Part shown: piece by piece, positions 42,367 to 50,764 of the stretch | Layout of the letters: each line of letters starts with the position of its first letter | How positions within the stretch are numbered: position 1 is the stretch's first letter | Origin: Chitinophagales bacterium | GTDB taxonomy: Bacteria; Bacteroidota; Bacteroidia; Chitinophagales; Saprospiraceae | Assembly: GCA_013298845.1 (NCBI GenBank) | Contig: JAAFJN010000019.1 | Span: forward strand, 28,143-92,142 | Direction: 5' to 3' | Length of the DNA stretch: 64,000 nucleotides | Position numbers and translations under genes: made by a program | The notes under the pieces: generated by a model | Databases searched by the model: none | Told to the model about the DNA's origin: nothing | Seen by the model: only the letters and a program-made list of their open reading frames with translations

Positions 42367-43776
42367 ATGAGAATTTTACTATTTGTTTGCCTCTTTTGGA
42401 GCATTTTGGGGTGTAAAAACCCCTCAAATTCGGGACCGGGGCAAACAGCGGGCGAACCCACTCCACCCGTTTTGTCGGCCCGGCCGGAACTGCCCGACTG
42501 GGCCAAAAATGCGGTACTGTACGAACTCAATATCCGCCAGTTTTCGCCCGATGGCAATTTCAACGGCGTAACGCGCGAATTGCCCCGGCTCAAAGACCTC
42601 GGCATTGATATTGTTTGGCTGATGCCCATTCACCCCATCGGGAAAGAACGCCGCAAGGGTACTTTGGGCAGTCCCTATTCGGTCGTGGATTTTAAAGCCG
42701 TTAATCCCGACTTTGGCACCGAAGATGATTTGCGCAATTTGGTGCAAAAAGCCCACGAACTGGGCCTAAAAGTGATTCTCGACTGGGTGCCTAACCACAC
42801 TTCCTGGGACGCGGTTTGGAAAAAAGAACACCCCGAATATTACACCAAATACAACGGCGATTTTACCGTGCCCATCAACGAACACGGTAAACCCATTAAC
42901 GACTGGAGCGATATTTGCGACCTGGATTACAACAATCCCGAAACCCGCAAAGCCATGATTGACGCCATGCAATACTGGGTGCGCCGCTGCGACATTGACG
43001 GTTTCCGGTGCGATATGGCCGGTTTGGTTCCCAACGATTTTTGGGCTTCGGTGCGCCCGGCGTTGGATACCGTTAAACCGATGTTTATGCTCTCCGAATG
43101 GCAAGACGAACCGCAACATTTTAACAGTTGTTTTCAGGCCAATTACGGCTGGAAATGGAAAGACATTACCAAAGATATTTGGACGGGCAAACAAGATGCG
43201 CAGGCGTTGGATACGTTGTTGCGTTTCCTCAACGATTTTTACCCGGAAACATACAGCCAATTGTATTTCACCCAAAACCACGACGAAAACTCGTGGTCGG
43301 GTACCGAAACGGAACTCTACGGCAATTCCGCCGAGGTCATGAACGTACTGGCCTGGACCTGGCAGGGCCTCCCGATGATTTATTGCGGACAGGAAGACGG
43401 CCTCAACCGGCGTTTGAAGTTTTTTGACCGCGATCCCATTCGTTGGAAAAAATACGGTCGAACGGGCTTTTTTCAACGGTTAAATGATTTAAAACACAAT
43501 AACCAGGCAATTTGGACGGGCAAATACGGGGGCGAATTGGTCAAATTCGCCTCTTCGGATGAGCAAAATATTTACGCATTTGGGCGCGAAAAAAACAACG
43601 ACAAAGTGATTGTAATCGCCAACCTCAGCAAGTTTAGCAAAACCGTAACGGTGCAGCCGGATGCTGATTTTGAAGGCGCTTACGCCAATGTTTTTGGCAG
43701 CAACACGATGCAAGTGACCAAAGAAATGCAAATCTCCTTAAAAGCCTGGGAATACCTCGTACTGACGAACAAATAG
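42367..43776 (+). CDS. alpha-amylase family GH13 lipoprotein
   Basis: A 469-residue glycosidase with a lipoprotein signal (LFWSILGC, Cys16), so probably tethered to the outer membrane or periplasmic face. The GH13 catalytic residues are D216 (FRCDMAG nucleophile), E244 (LSEWQD acid/base) and D306 (FTQNHDENSW). Other regions, LDWVPNHTSWD and IYCGQEDGLNRRLKF, are typical of alpha-glucan-acting GH13. A short C-terminal beta-sandwich follows (about 390-469). Substrate is likely starch, malto-oligosaccharides or trehalose; the HAD phosphoglucomutase nearby fits. It starts six bases after the unknown protein. Confidence 0.92.
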   Translation: MRILLFVCLFWSILGCKNPSNSGPGQTAGEPTPPVLSARPELPDWAKNAVLYELNIRQFSPDGNFNGVTRELPRLKDLGIDIVWLMPIHPIGKERRKGTLGSPYSVVDFKAVNPDFGTEDDLRNLVQKAHELGLKVILDWVPNHTSWDAVWKKEHPEYYTKYNGDFTVPINEHGKPINDWSDICDLDYNNPETRKAMIDAMQYWVRRCDIDGFRCDMAGLVPNDFWASVRPALDTVKPMFMLSEWQDEPQHFNSCFQANYGWKWKDITKDIWTGKQDAQALDTLLRFLNDFYPETYSQLYFTQNHDENSWSGTETELYGNSAEVMNVLAWTWQGLPMIYCGQEDGLNRRLKFFDRDPIRWKKYGRTGFFQRLNDLKHNNQAIWTGKYGGELVKFASSDEQNIYAFGREKNNDKVIVIANLSKFSKTVTVQPDADFEGAYANVFGSNTMQVTKEMQISLKAWEYLVLTNK

Positions 43777-43780
43777 TTGC

Positions 43781-44401
43781 ATGAAAAGTCTTTGGGATAA
43801 TCCCTGGTTTACGATTCCTTATTTATTATTACTAAGCGGCGGTTTGTTGTGGCTGACCGTGTATCCGTTAGGGTACGAACTGGTAGCGCTCAATCCGTTT
43901 CGGCAGGAGCCGCTGAATACCTTTTTCCGGTTTTGCACCCGCCTGGGCGAACCGGCGTTATGGATAATGGTGGGCCTGTTGTCTTTTTACGTCAACCGCC
44001 GTTACCCGCCGTTATTTGGCCTGGTGGTGGCCATTATGTGGCCATTTTCGCTGGTCATTAAACATTTTATCGGGGTTCCGCGCCCGTTGGCCTGGTTGGA
44101 AGGCAATCATATTGTAGAATACGTCACCTACGTTCCCAACGTCAAATTATTAAGTGGCTTCAATTCCATGCCCTCGGGTCACACGATGTTGGCCTTTGCC
44201 ATGTTCAGTCTCGCTACCCTGATGTTGCCTTACCGTTACCGTTTTTTGGGTCTGTTGTTTGTGTGGACGGCCGCGCTTGTGGGTATTTCAAGGGTATTTT
44301 TGGTACAACATTTTATGCGCGACATTGTGGCGGGTTCGGTGTTTGGAATTTTGATTAGTGATTTGGTGTGGCAATTGTACCGGAAATGGCGGTTTGGGTA
44401 A
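43781..44401 (+). CDS. PAP2 family membrane phosphatase
   Basis: A 206-residue integral membrane phosphatase of the PAP2 superfamily. The three signature motifs are K94-HFIGVP-R101-P102, P131-S-G-H134 and S170-R171 through H177 to D181, all conserved. About five hydrophobic segments. Family members dephosphorylate lipid phosphates such as phosphatidate or undecaprenyl pyrophosphate. It starts five bases after the amylase gene, suggesting co-transcription, though a functional link is not obvious. The gene is immediately followed by repeat copy A. Confidence 0.93.
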   Translation: MKSLWDNPWFTIPYLLLLSGGLLWLTVYPLGYELVALNPFRQEPLNTFFRFCTRLGEPALWIMVGLLSFYVNRRYPPLFGLVVAIMWPFSLVIKHFIGVPRPLAWLEGNHIVEYVTYVPNVKLLSGFNSMPSGHTMLAFAMFSLATLMLPYRYRFLGLLFVWTAALVGISRVFLVQHFMRDIVAGSVFGILISDLVWQLYRKWRFG

Positions 44402-44560
44402 AAAAAGAGCCGCTATTTTGGCGGGTTGTCACTCGTTAGAACACAAATCTTCTCCGTACCAATAGCCTGTACCGATACCCTTAGAAATAGGGGTTAACAC
44501 GGATATGCCAAGAACTTTTGGCCCAATATTTTTGTGCACGAATTTTGTACCGTTGGCCTG
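44402..44560. repeat. 150-bp direct repeat, copy A (contains a gldN-like tail)
   Basis: Copy A is 44409-44560; copy B is 46446-46596, same orientation. The first nine codons read PLFWRVVTR then a stop, as in copy B, where they end a gldN-like remnant. The repeats are clearly similar throughout and include a conserved stretch ATTTTTGTGCACGAATTTTG. Together they bracket the adhesin gene at 44759-46171. The element starts directly after the PAP2 stop codon. Confidence 0.85.
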
Positions 44561-44561
44561 G

Positions 44562-44663
44562 TACGCTTTCGACGCCAATGCCCCCCTCAGCAATATGCAG
44601 CCTTATCTGGCGGTCAATTTTATTATTCGTACGGGCAATGGCGAGTATCCGCCGCGTCCTTAA
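44562..44663 (+). pseudogene. fragment of a phage tail-collar / microcystin-dependent-like protein C-terminus
   Basis: The frame reads YAFDANAPLSNMQPYLAV then NFIIRTGNG and ends at a stop at 44661. The NMQPYLAVNF motif is the C-terminal signature of phage tail collar and microcystin-dependent-like proteins, where it usually precedes IALQG-type residues. No head of such a gene is present, and the reading frame runs into the repeat upstream, so this is a decayed remnant. The rest of the 357-base gap (44402-44758) holds repeat copy A and an A/T-rich leader. Confidence 0.5.
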
Positions 44664-44758
44664 TAACTACAAACTTGGCTTGGTAAGGGCTTTTGCCTTT
44701 GCCAGGCCGCTTTCACTTATTTTTTTTTAATTTTTGACTTTTTATTTTTCATAAAATA

Positions 44759-46171
44759 ATGAAAATTTTTACACACATTTTTTTTATAATCGTTTTTGTA
44801 TTTACCTCAAATGTTGCATTTGCAGTTACTAAAAACTTTAACGTTACTTCTGGCAACTGGAATGTAGCGGGCAATTGGTCCCCTTCAGGTGTCCCAGCCT
44901 CATCCGATGAGGTAATAATACCTGCGGGTCGTACATGCACCATCACTGCTAATGTTGCGCATGCTACTGGTGGTGCTAATGCTGTCATTACAGTTAGGGG
45001 AACACTTATTATCAATGCTTCTGTCACTTTAACAGAAGACAGTGGTTTATATGCTGAAAATGGTGGAGTTATCAACAATAACGGCACGATAGTAATGACC
45101 ACCAATGCCGATCAAGGTTTGTGGGCCATGGAAGGTGGCGTTATCAATAATGCAGGGACTATTACAATAAATAATCCTTCTTATTGTCAATTGGAAGGTA
45201 CCATCAACAATACAGGTACTTTTACAAACAATGGTTTCATAGGATCACTCTATGCCGCCACCAATAGTTTTAATTCTAGCAGATATACTAATCCTTCCTT
45301 CGGTACGGTTGGTATTCCGGCCAACGTAGATTGTCTGCATTTCACCGCAGGCTTAACAAATAATGGGACCATAGATTTTGACGTAAATTCTGGCGATCCT
45401 TGTGCTCAGTACGATGCTTTCGAAGTTACGGGCGGATCTATGATTTTTGGTGGCTTTTTCTCAGCGGCTGATTTTACTGGTAATGCACAAGTAAATACAG
45501 ATTTAGTAGTGATGACTTACCCTTCCAGAACAGGGACGTTTGCCAATTCGTATGTTGATTTAGGAAATGGCAAATATGCTAATGTCTCCTATGGCGCAAC
45601 TGCATTGACACTGAAAATAAGAAGTACAATCCTGCCACTACCAGTTGAACTCACGGCTTTCGATGCCAAAATTACCAAAACGGGCAAAACCCACCTCACC
45701 TGGGCCACCGCCAGCGAGCACAACAACGAAGGTTTCGAGATCGAAAAATCCACAGATGGTACGCGTTTTGAAAAAATTGGTTTTGTGGCAGGTGCCGGTA
45801 ACAGCAGCGAGAAAAAGGAGTACGCTTTTGAGGATGCTTCGGCTTTTGAAAGATCAGTGCAGGTGGTGTATTACCGCTTGCGGCAGGTGGACCATGATGG
45901 GGCTTACGAATACTCCAATATCGTGAGTGTAAAAAATACCTTGGGCAATACGAACATCAAAATCTATCCCACCACCACAACGGGCCTGCTGACCGTAGAA
46001 GCCCAAGGCGCATCGGTTGATGTGGTCACAGTGGTGAACCAGGTGGGCCAGGTTGTCCTCACCGCTCAGAAGGTCAATCGTGTGGACATGAGTGCTTTGC
46101 CTGCGGGTCTGTATCTCGTGCAGGCGCAGGCGGCGCAGGAGCAGTTGACGGAGCGGGTGTTTAAGCAGTAA
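44759..46171 (+). CDS. secreted beta-helix/adhesin-like protein with T9SS type A sorting domain
   Basis: A 470-residue exported protein, signal peptide about 1-22 (ending AFA). The N-terminal part (about 23-285) is Asn/Thr/Gly-rich with repeated strands (GGVINNNGTIVMT, GGVINNAGTITIN, TNNGTIDFDV), characteristic of a right-handed beta-helix. A fibronectin-like domain with PVELTAFDAK, WATASEHNNEGFEIE and YYRLRQVD follows (about 295-390), then a T9SS type A sorting domain (about 395-470, IKIYPTTTTG, GLYLVQAQA). It is likely a surface adhesin. It is flanked on both sides by similar ~150-bp repeats and followed by two strong hairpins. Confidence 0.88.
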   Translation: MKIFTHIFFIIVFVFTSNVAFAVTKNFNVTSGNWNVAGNWSPSGVPASSDEVIIPAGRTCTITANVAHATGGANAVITVRGTLIINASVTLTEDSGLYAENGGVINNNGTIVMTTNADQGLWAMEGGVINNAGTITINNPSYCQLEGTINNTGTFTNNGFIGSLYAATNSFNSSRYTNPSFGTVGIPANVDCLHFTAGLTNNGTIDFDVNSGDPCAQYDAFEVTGGSMIFGGFFSAADFTGNAQVNTDLVVMTYPSRTGTFANSYVDLGNGKYANVSYGATALTLKIRSTILPLPVELTAFDAKITKTGKTHLTWATASEHNNEGFEIEKSTDGTRFEKIGFVAGAGNSSEKKEYAFEDASAFERSVQVVYYRLRQVDHDGAYEYSNIVSVKNTLGNTNIKIYPTTTTGLLTVEAQGASVDVVTVVNQVGQVVLTAQKVNRVDMSALPAGLYLVQAQAAQEQLTERVFKQ

Positions 46172-46178
46172 TTGTTAC

Positions 46179-46226
46179 GAGACTTGTTGCGGTTACAGCC
46201 GATTGGCCACCACCGCAACAAGTCTC
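46179..46226. terminator. strong hairpin after the adhesin gene
   Basis: GAGACTTGTTGCGG (46179-46192) and CCGCAACAAGTCTC (46213-46226) form a perfect 14-bp stem with a 20-base loop, seven bases after the stop codon. No long T-tract follows. Confidence 0.65.
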
Positions 46227-46243
46227 CTGTTAACGTTTTACGA

Positions 46244-46285
46244 AAAAGGGTGTACAGTTTCGTTAATGAAACTGTACACCCTTTT
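46244..46285. terminator. perfect 18-bp hairpin
   Basis: AAAAGGGTGTACAGTTTC (46244-46261) and GAAACTGTACACCCTTTT (46268-46285) with a six-base loop. The right arm ends in TTTT, so it can act as an intrinsic terminator in either direction. Confidence 0.65.
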
Positions 46286-46287
46286 GG

Positions 46288-46476
46288 TTGGTAGATCAAA
46301 AAATAACGGGTGCCGATGCGATGCAAATCCGCCTGGCGCAAGATTGGTACTGGGACGAACGCCAACGATTCCCGATATTTCGGCTCTACGCATTTTCACC
46401 GTTGCAGGAAATAAAGGACGATGCGGGAAATCATCTTTATTACTGGCCGCTATTTTGGCGGGTTGTCGCTCGTTGA
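46288..46476 (+). pseudogene. gldN-like gene remnant
   Basis: A 62-codon frame encodes AMQIRLAQDWYWDERQ, then FRLYAFSPLQEIKDDAG and YYWPLFW before stopping. This layout (a KxxWYxD-like motif, a strand with proline, then LFW) resembles the middle-to-late part of GldN, a core component of the Bacteroidota T9SS and gliding machinery, but no start region and no C-terminal ~100 residues are present. It begins three bases after the hairpin at 46244-46285 and its final codons open repeat copy B. I read it as a decayed fragment; identity is tentative. The rest of the 623-base gap (46172-46794) holds hairpins and repeat B. Confidence 0.45.
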
Positions 46477-46596
46477 ACGTAAATATTCTCCCTACCAATG
46501 CCCGTAAAAACACCCTTAAAAAATAGGGGTTAATACGGGTATGCCAAGTGCTTTTGGCTTAATATTTTTGTGCACGAATTTTGTACTGTTGGCCTG
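46446..46596. repeat. 150-bp direct repeat, copy B
   Basis: Similar to 44409-44560 in the same orientation. Differences are scattered single bases plus small indels. Downstream of it the sequence diverges from copy A; the frame at 46541 is open for 76 codons but gives no recognisable protein. Confidence 0.85.
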
Positions 46597-46794
46597 TATT
46601 TCACCTGTTTCTGTTGTTGTATTATTTCCACGGTGTATAAATTTAACTATATTAAAGCCATACAACATGGCTCAATCCCCCTTAATGCCTATCCGTATAG
46701 AAGGGCTTTTTCAGCATAAGTATTCATTTACTCGAAAAGGTAAATCACTCATATTTTTTCTTAGACATTAACTAATTAACAAAACGAATTAACC

Positions 46795-48294
46795 ATGCGC
46801 AAAAAATTAGTTTACGCACTATTTGCACTACTCCTCGTAACGTATTGGGCTTGCAACAACGGCAGCGACAAAAACCAGGTTGCCAGCAGTGCCGCACCTT
46901 ATGCCGGGCCACCTTATACCGTACAATTGGAGGAATTTGTCAATCCTAATTTACCCTCTCTGCACGCCTATATTCAGGCTGTTTATCAGGATAAAATTGT
47001 GATGATGGGCGGTCGTAGAAATGGCTTACATACGAATTATAGTTTCAAGGATCAGCATTACAATGATAGTATTTTTGTGATCAACACCAACAATTGGGCA
47101 AGTCCTGAGACCTGGACGGTGAAAAAAATGAGTGTATACAACATTCCCATCGGCAATCTGAATCTGGAGCAATTAGAAGCCAACAATGCGCATTTTTTCA
47201 CAGAAGATAGTGTATTATACATTGTTGGTGGAATGTTGGGAGATAGTGTAATACCATCAAAACAAAGACCGAGACACTGCTCCCCGTATGTTACAGCAAT
47301 TACGCTGCCAGCCATTATTAATTTGATAAACAATGGAATAAAACTACCCACTGGAAGTATCCGTCAGGCTGAAAACGAAGATTTAGCCGTAACGGGTGGG
47401 GAACTGGAACTTATGGGCGACACCATAAAATTGGTGTTTGGATGGAAGATTGATGACGAGTTTGAAGAATACACGCACGAAATTAGAAGTTTCACGTATA
47501 AAGATGACGGAAAAAAGATTACGGTCAGCCGAATACCCAGGTCCTTCTGCCCTACTTGCTGGGATGGCGACACTACTAAAAACGGCGGCTCTTTCCGCCG
47601 CCGAGACGGCAGCATGAGTGATATGATTGATCCGGCTACTGGTGAACCGTTTTTGCTGTATTATGCCGGCGTTTTTAAAGGCGGCAATCTACCTTTCGAT
47701 AACCCGATCTGGATTGGTGCGAATACTGCCAAAGAGATAATTTTTAGTATGCGTTCCAATATTTATACTTGCAAGGTAGTGCCAGTGTACAGCCCCAGCC
47801 GTAAGCAGTCGTACGCGACCCTGTTGGGCGGTATGACCAACGCTATTTACACGGGCGCAACACCCGATAAATTGCCCGTGTTGTTAAACCAAAATAATAC
47901 CATAGACTCCTTATCGGCGCCGTTTAGCAACCAAATCACTACGCTGATGATAGATGCGCAACACCAATTTAGCCAGTATTTACTACCTACCGCTTTCCCG
48001 GTCACCAAGGTTGCTTACAAATTAGGAAGCAGTACACTTCCGGCAGGCTCCCCGACGTATAATGGTACGGGTTCGGAATTATCTTGGACACTCAGCGCAA
48101 AAGATAATCTGATGCAGCACGGTGTCATTAACTATGATAACTTCATCAAGGCATATCCACAGGGTGGTGCCATTGGCTACCTACATGGTGGTATTTTGTC
48201 GAAGGCCGAAAATGCATTTGACAACAATCCTGCCGAACTCACCCGCGCCAGCAACCGGATTTTTGCGGTGAAAATTGTACCGTTGAAGAAATAG
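46795..48294 (+). CDS. putative lipoprotein with beta-propeller-like features
   Basis: A 499-residue exported protein. The N-terminus MRKKLVYALFALLLVTYWACNNG has a likely lipoprotein cysteine at residue 20, though the lipobox (Y-W-A-C) is relaxed. The body contains several kelch-like pieces (DKIVMMGGRRNG, VLYIVGGMLGD, ATLLGGMTNAIY) and two CxxC-type cysteines in FCPTCWDGD, suggesting a beta-propeller; no enzyme motif is seen. It stands just before the tyrosinase gene (134 bases) and after the repeat region. An outer-membrane or periplasmic role linked to the copper enzyme is possible. Confidence 0.7.
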   Translation: MRKKLVYALFALLLVTYWACNNGSDKNQVASSAAPYAGPPYTVQLEEFVNPNLPSLHAYIQAVYQDKIVMMGGRRNGLHTNYSFKDQHYNDSIFVINTNNWASPETWTVKKMSVYNIPIGNLNLEQLEANNAHFFTEDSVLYIVGGMLGDSVIPSKQRPRHCSPYVTAITLPAIINLINNGIKLPTGSIRQAENEDLAVTGGELELMGDTIKLVFGWKIDDEFEEYTHEIRSFTYKDDGKKITVSRIPRSFCPTCWDGDTTKNGGSFRRRDGSMSDMIDPATGEPFLLYYAGVFKGGNLPFDNPIWIGANTAKEIIFSMRSNIYTCKVVPVYSPSRKQSYATLLGGMTNAIYTGATPDKLPVLLNQNNTIDSLSAPFSNQITTLMIDAQHQFSQYLLPTAFPVTKVAYKLGSSTLPAGSPTYNGTGSELSWTLSAKDNLMQHGVINYDNFIKAYPQGGAIGYLHGGILSKAENAFDNNPAELTRASNRIFAVKIVPLKK

Positions 48295-48428
48295 AATATC
48301 CACCGCGAAGGGGATAAATCATTTGACAAGTACAAAAAAGATGGAGCCGACAACCACGTAAAAAACGGGGAGGAATCCGAAAATCCACAAGAGTAGGAGC
48401 ACTTTTTAATTCTATAATTCTTTTTTCA

Positions 48429-49916
48429 ATGACACTGACAAGACGAAACGCCTGGAACAATGGCGGCACATTTGACAACCCAGATTTGCTTTGGTACGCC
48501 AAAGCGGTGGCAGTAATGAAATCAAGACCGATTAGCGACGCTACCAGTTGGTGGTTTTATGCGGCTATTCATATGGAGTATTATAATACCGACCCTATCC
48601 CAAAGTACGATTATCTGGCTTGGAAAAAAATCAAATCCATTCCTCAGGCATTGCTTCAAACTGCCCCATCCGAGTCACTTACGAACCAATACTGGAATCA
48701 ATGTACGCATGGTAACCTATTTTTTCTGCCCTGGCACAGGGGCTATTTGGCTGCCATAGAGCATCTACTGCGCGACATCATCGTTAATGACTTGAAAGGG
48801 CCTGCCGATTGGGCATTGCCATATTGGAATTATTTGAACAGGAAAGAACACCAGGATAAGGTTCCAGATGCTTTCACTCAGAAAACATTAAAATTGAGTG
48901 CTACCGAAGAAATTGATAATCCTTTATATGTGCCTGAAAGGTACACTCAAAGTTTCTCGGACCTCACCGAGAAATCCCAAGGGATGTTGCGTTTCTCTTA
49001 TTTTTCCAATGAATTGGAAGACAACCCGCACGGTCACGCACACGTGGACACTGGTGGCGGGACTCCCCCACTTGGCCTGATGTCAAAATTACAGACTGCT
49101 GGCCTTGACCCCATTTTTTACTTGCACCATGCCAATATCGACCGTATGTGGGCCGCATGGAACAAACACGGGAACCATAACCCGACCGATCAGGCTTGGT
49201 TGAATTCAGTAGACAATGTTATTAAAAAGCCGTTCGCTATGCCTATGGACAGTGCCGGCACCCCCTGGGTTTACACCTCAAAAGATGTGACCACTACGGA
49301 TATAAACTACTACAACAACACAGTTTATCAGTTTACGTACGATGACCTTTCTTTGTATTCGGATGACACAAAAACCGTACTCACTTCGCAAGAGGTTTGG
49401 GCGAGTAGGTTGAAAACTCTAAACCCAGATATTGATGCCGTCACAATGATTCAAATACCTATGGAATTAAATGCAGAATTAGCGGGAGCAAACTCCGGCC
49501 AACTCGACCTGACCAAAGGCACTGTGCAAACAAAGGTCGCGCTCGACTCAAAATCTTGGGACAAAGTGGGTAACACACTTTTATCCGCTTCTCCCAACAA
49601 CCTCCCTGACGAAGTTTTCCTTCAATTAGAAGGTGTTAAGGGTACAGAAGACGGAAATAAAGTTGCGCTCTTTGTAAATCAGGAATTCGTGACGAAGTTT
49701 TCGCTTTTTGGCCTTGAAACGGCATCCGCACCCGACAACCATGGAGGAGCAGGGCTTACGCTTAGGGCGGACATCACCCATATCATTGACAAATTGCACT
49801 TGGAGGGCAACTTCGATGTAGATGCGCTGGATATCCAATTAGAGGTGCAGGGAGAAATAGATGAAAGAGGGACAATAACAGTGGATCGTATCGGACTTTA
49901 TCGGGTACAACAGTAA
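48429..49916 (+). CDS. tyrosinase-family copper oxidase
   Basis: A 495-residue type-3 copper protein that would oxidise phenols or catechols to quinones. The copper A site is formed by H48, H94 and H103 (THGNLFFLPWHRGY) and copper B by H201 and H205 (PHGHAH) with H233/H234 (DPIFYLHHANIDRMW). No signal peptide, so it acts in the cytoplasm or is exported some other way. The catalytic core ends near 250 and about 245 further residues form an extra beta-rich region, like the C-terminal shielding domain of tyrosinases and hemocyanins. ATG 48429 is preferred, although the frame is open about 100 bases upstream. Two bases separate it from the DUF2182 gene. Confidence 0.9.
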   Translation: MTLTRRNAWNNGGTFDNPDLLWYAKAVAVMKSRPISDATSWWFYAAIHMEYYNTDPIPKYDYLAWKKIKSIPQALLQTAPSESLTNQYWNQCTHGNLFFLPWHRGYLAAIEHLLRDIIVNDLKGPADWALPYWNYLNRKEHQDKVPDAFTQKTLKLSATEEIDNPLYVPERYTQSFSDLTEKSQGMLRFSYFSNELEDNPHGHAHVDTGGGTPPLGLMSKLQTAGLDPIFYLHHANIDRMWAAWNKHGNHNPTDQAWLNSVDNVIKKPFAMPMDSAGTPWVYTSKDVTTTDINYYNNTVYQFTYDDLSLYSDDTKTVLTSQEVWASRLKTLNPDIDAVTMIQIPMELNAELAGANSGQLDLTKGTVQTKVALDSKSWDKVGNTLLSASPNNLPDEVFLQLEGVKGTEDGNKVALFVNQEFVTKFSLFGLETASAPDNHGGAGLTLRADITHIIDKLHLEGNFDVDALDIQLEVQGEIDERGTITVDRIGLYRVQQ

Positions 49917-49918
49917 CC

Positions 49919-50701
49919 ATGTGGCTTTCAAAAAAGACCCGTAACTCCATTTTACTTGGAATACTCGGTTTAAGTCTGCTTGTTTGGGTATTGCTATTGG
50001 TCAATCCGGGTAATATCATCACCATCGAACACTGCAAGGCACCAGCAATGGTGCTTTGCAGCGGTGATACTGTATTGCCCGAAAACTCGCTGCAAACCCT
50101 GCTCGAACTCAACCCCATTTCCGGGTTGTTGGCGGGCTGGGGGTTAATGGTTGTAGCGATGATGTTGCCCAAACTCATTCTCCCGATTGAGTACATTTAC
50201 GCACGAAGCCTAAAACGATACCGCTTTCGGCTATCGGTGCTATTTGTACTGGGGTATTTGAGTTCCTGGATGCTGGCCGGTGTTATTATGACAGGCGTTA
50301 TTCTGGCGTTTAACTACTGGTTACCCACGTCTTATTTACCAGCCATTGGTGTAGGAATCATGGCGGCCATTTACCAATGTTCGCCCGTGAAGCAACGTTT
50401 CCTCAATCTGGGGCACGACCACTGGAACCTGCCCGCTTTTGGGTTTCCGGCTTTTAGGGCGGCAACCCTTTTTGGGGTGGTACACGGTGCCTGGTGCGTA
50501 GGCTCCGGTTGGGCCTTGATGCTTTTCCCAATGCTGTTGCCCGAAGGACACAATATCGCTATGTTTATCGTAACGTTTATGATGATTAGCGAGCATTTGG
50601 AGCACCCGCAGCCTTTGCGCTGGGGTTTTTACCCCCGGTTGCGTTTGCTGAAATACATCGTTGCGCAAGCAAAAATAAAGTGGATCACCGCTAAGGTATA
50701 A
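49919..50701 (+). CDS. DUF2182 predicted metal-binding membrane protein
   Basis: A 260-residue membrane protein with about six hydrophobic segments (12-29, 66-88, 97-125, 130-148, 175-200, 215-232). Family motifs are present: GWGLMVVAMMLPKL, AIYQCSPVKQRFLN and AWCVGSGWALML, in which the cysteines and histidines are suspected metal ligands. The family is unassigned. It starts two bases after the tyrosinase gene, so the two are certainly co-transcribed; a role in copper handling for the tyrosinase is the obvious hypothesis. A terminator follows at 50717-50757. Confidence 0.88.
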   Translation: MWLSKKTRNSILLGILGLSLLVWVLLLVNPGNIITIEHCKAPAMVLCSGDTVLPENSLQTLLELNPISGLLAGWGLMVVAMMLPKLILPIEYIYARSLKRYRFRLSVLFVLGYLSSWMLAGVIMTGVILAFNYWLPTSYLPAIGVGIMAAIYQCSPVKQRFLNLGHDHWNLPAFGFPAFRAATLFGVVHGAWCVGSGWALMLFPMLLPEGHNIAMFIVTFMMISEHLEHPQPLRWGFYPRLRLLKYIVAQAKIKWITAKV

Positions 50702-50716
50702 CCAGCATCACTCATC

Positions 50717-50757
50717 AGCCTGTGGTTGACTTCAGGTTAGCCACAGGCTCTTTTCTT
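50717..50757 (+). terminator. rho-independent terminator
   Basis: AGCCTGTGG (50717-50725) pairs with CCACAGGCT (50741-50749), followed by CTTTTCTT. It separates the tyrosinase/DUF2182 pair from the flavoprotein gene. Confidence 0.7.
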
Positions 50758-50764
50758 CTAAATC

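Noticed and set aside
42766..43476. 236-codon minus-strand frame inside the GH13 gene
   Set aside because: Shadow of the amylase gene, no motif.
44521..44560. Sigma-54 promoter in the direct repeats (GTGCACGAATTTTGTA-like)
   Set aside because: The -24 GG is replaced by TG and the spacing is only approximate, so it is not called.
46203..46794. Longer plus-strand frames around repeat B (including 46203-46526 and 46541-46771)
   Set aside because: They match no domain, cross two strong hairpins and a repeat, and differ in frame from the gldN-like fragment.
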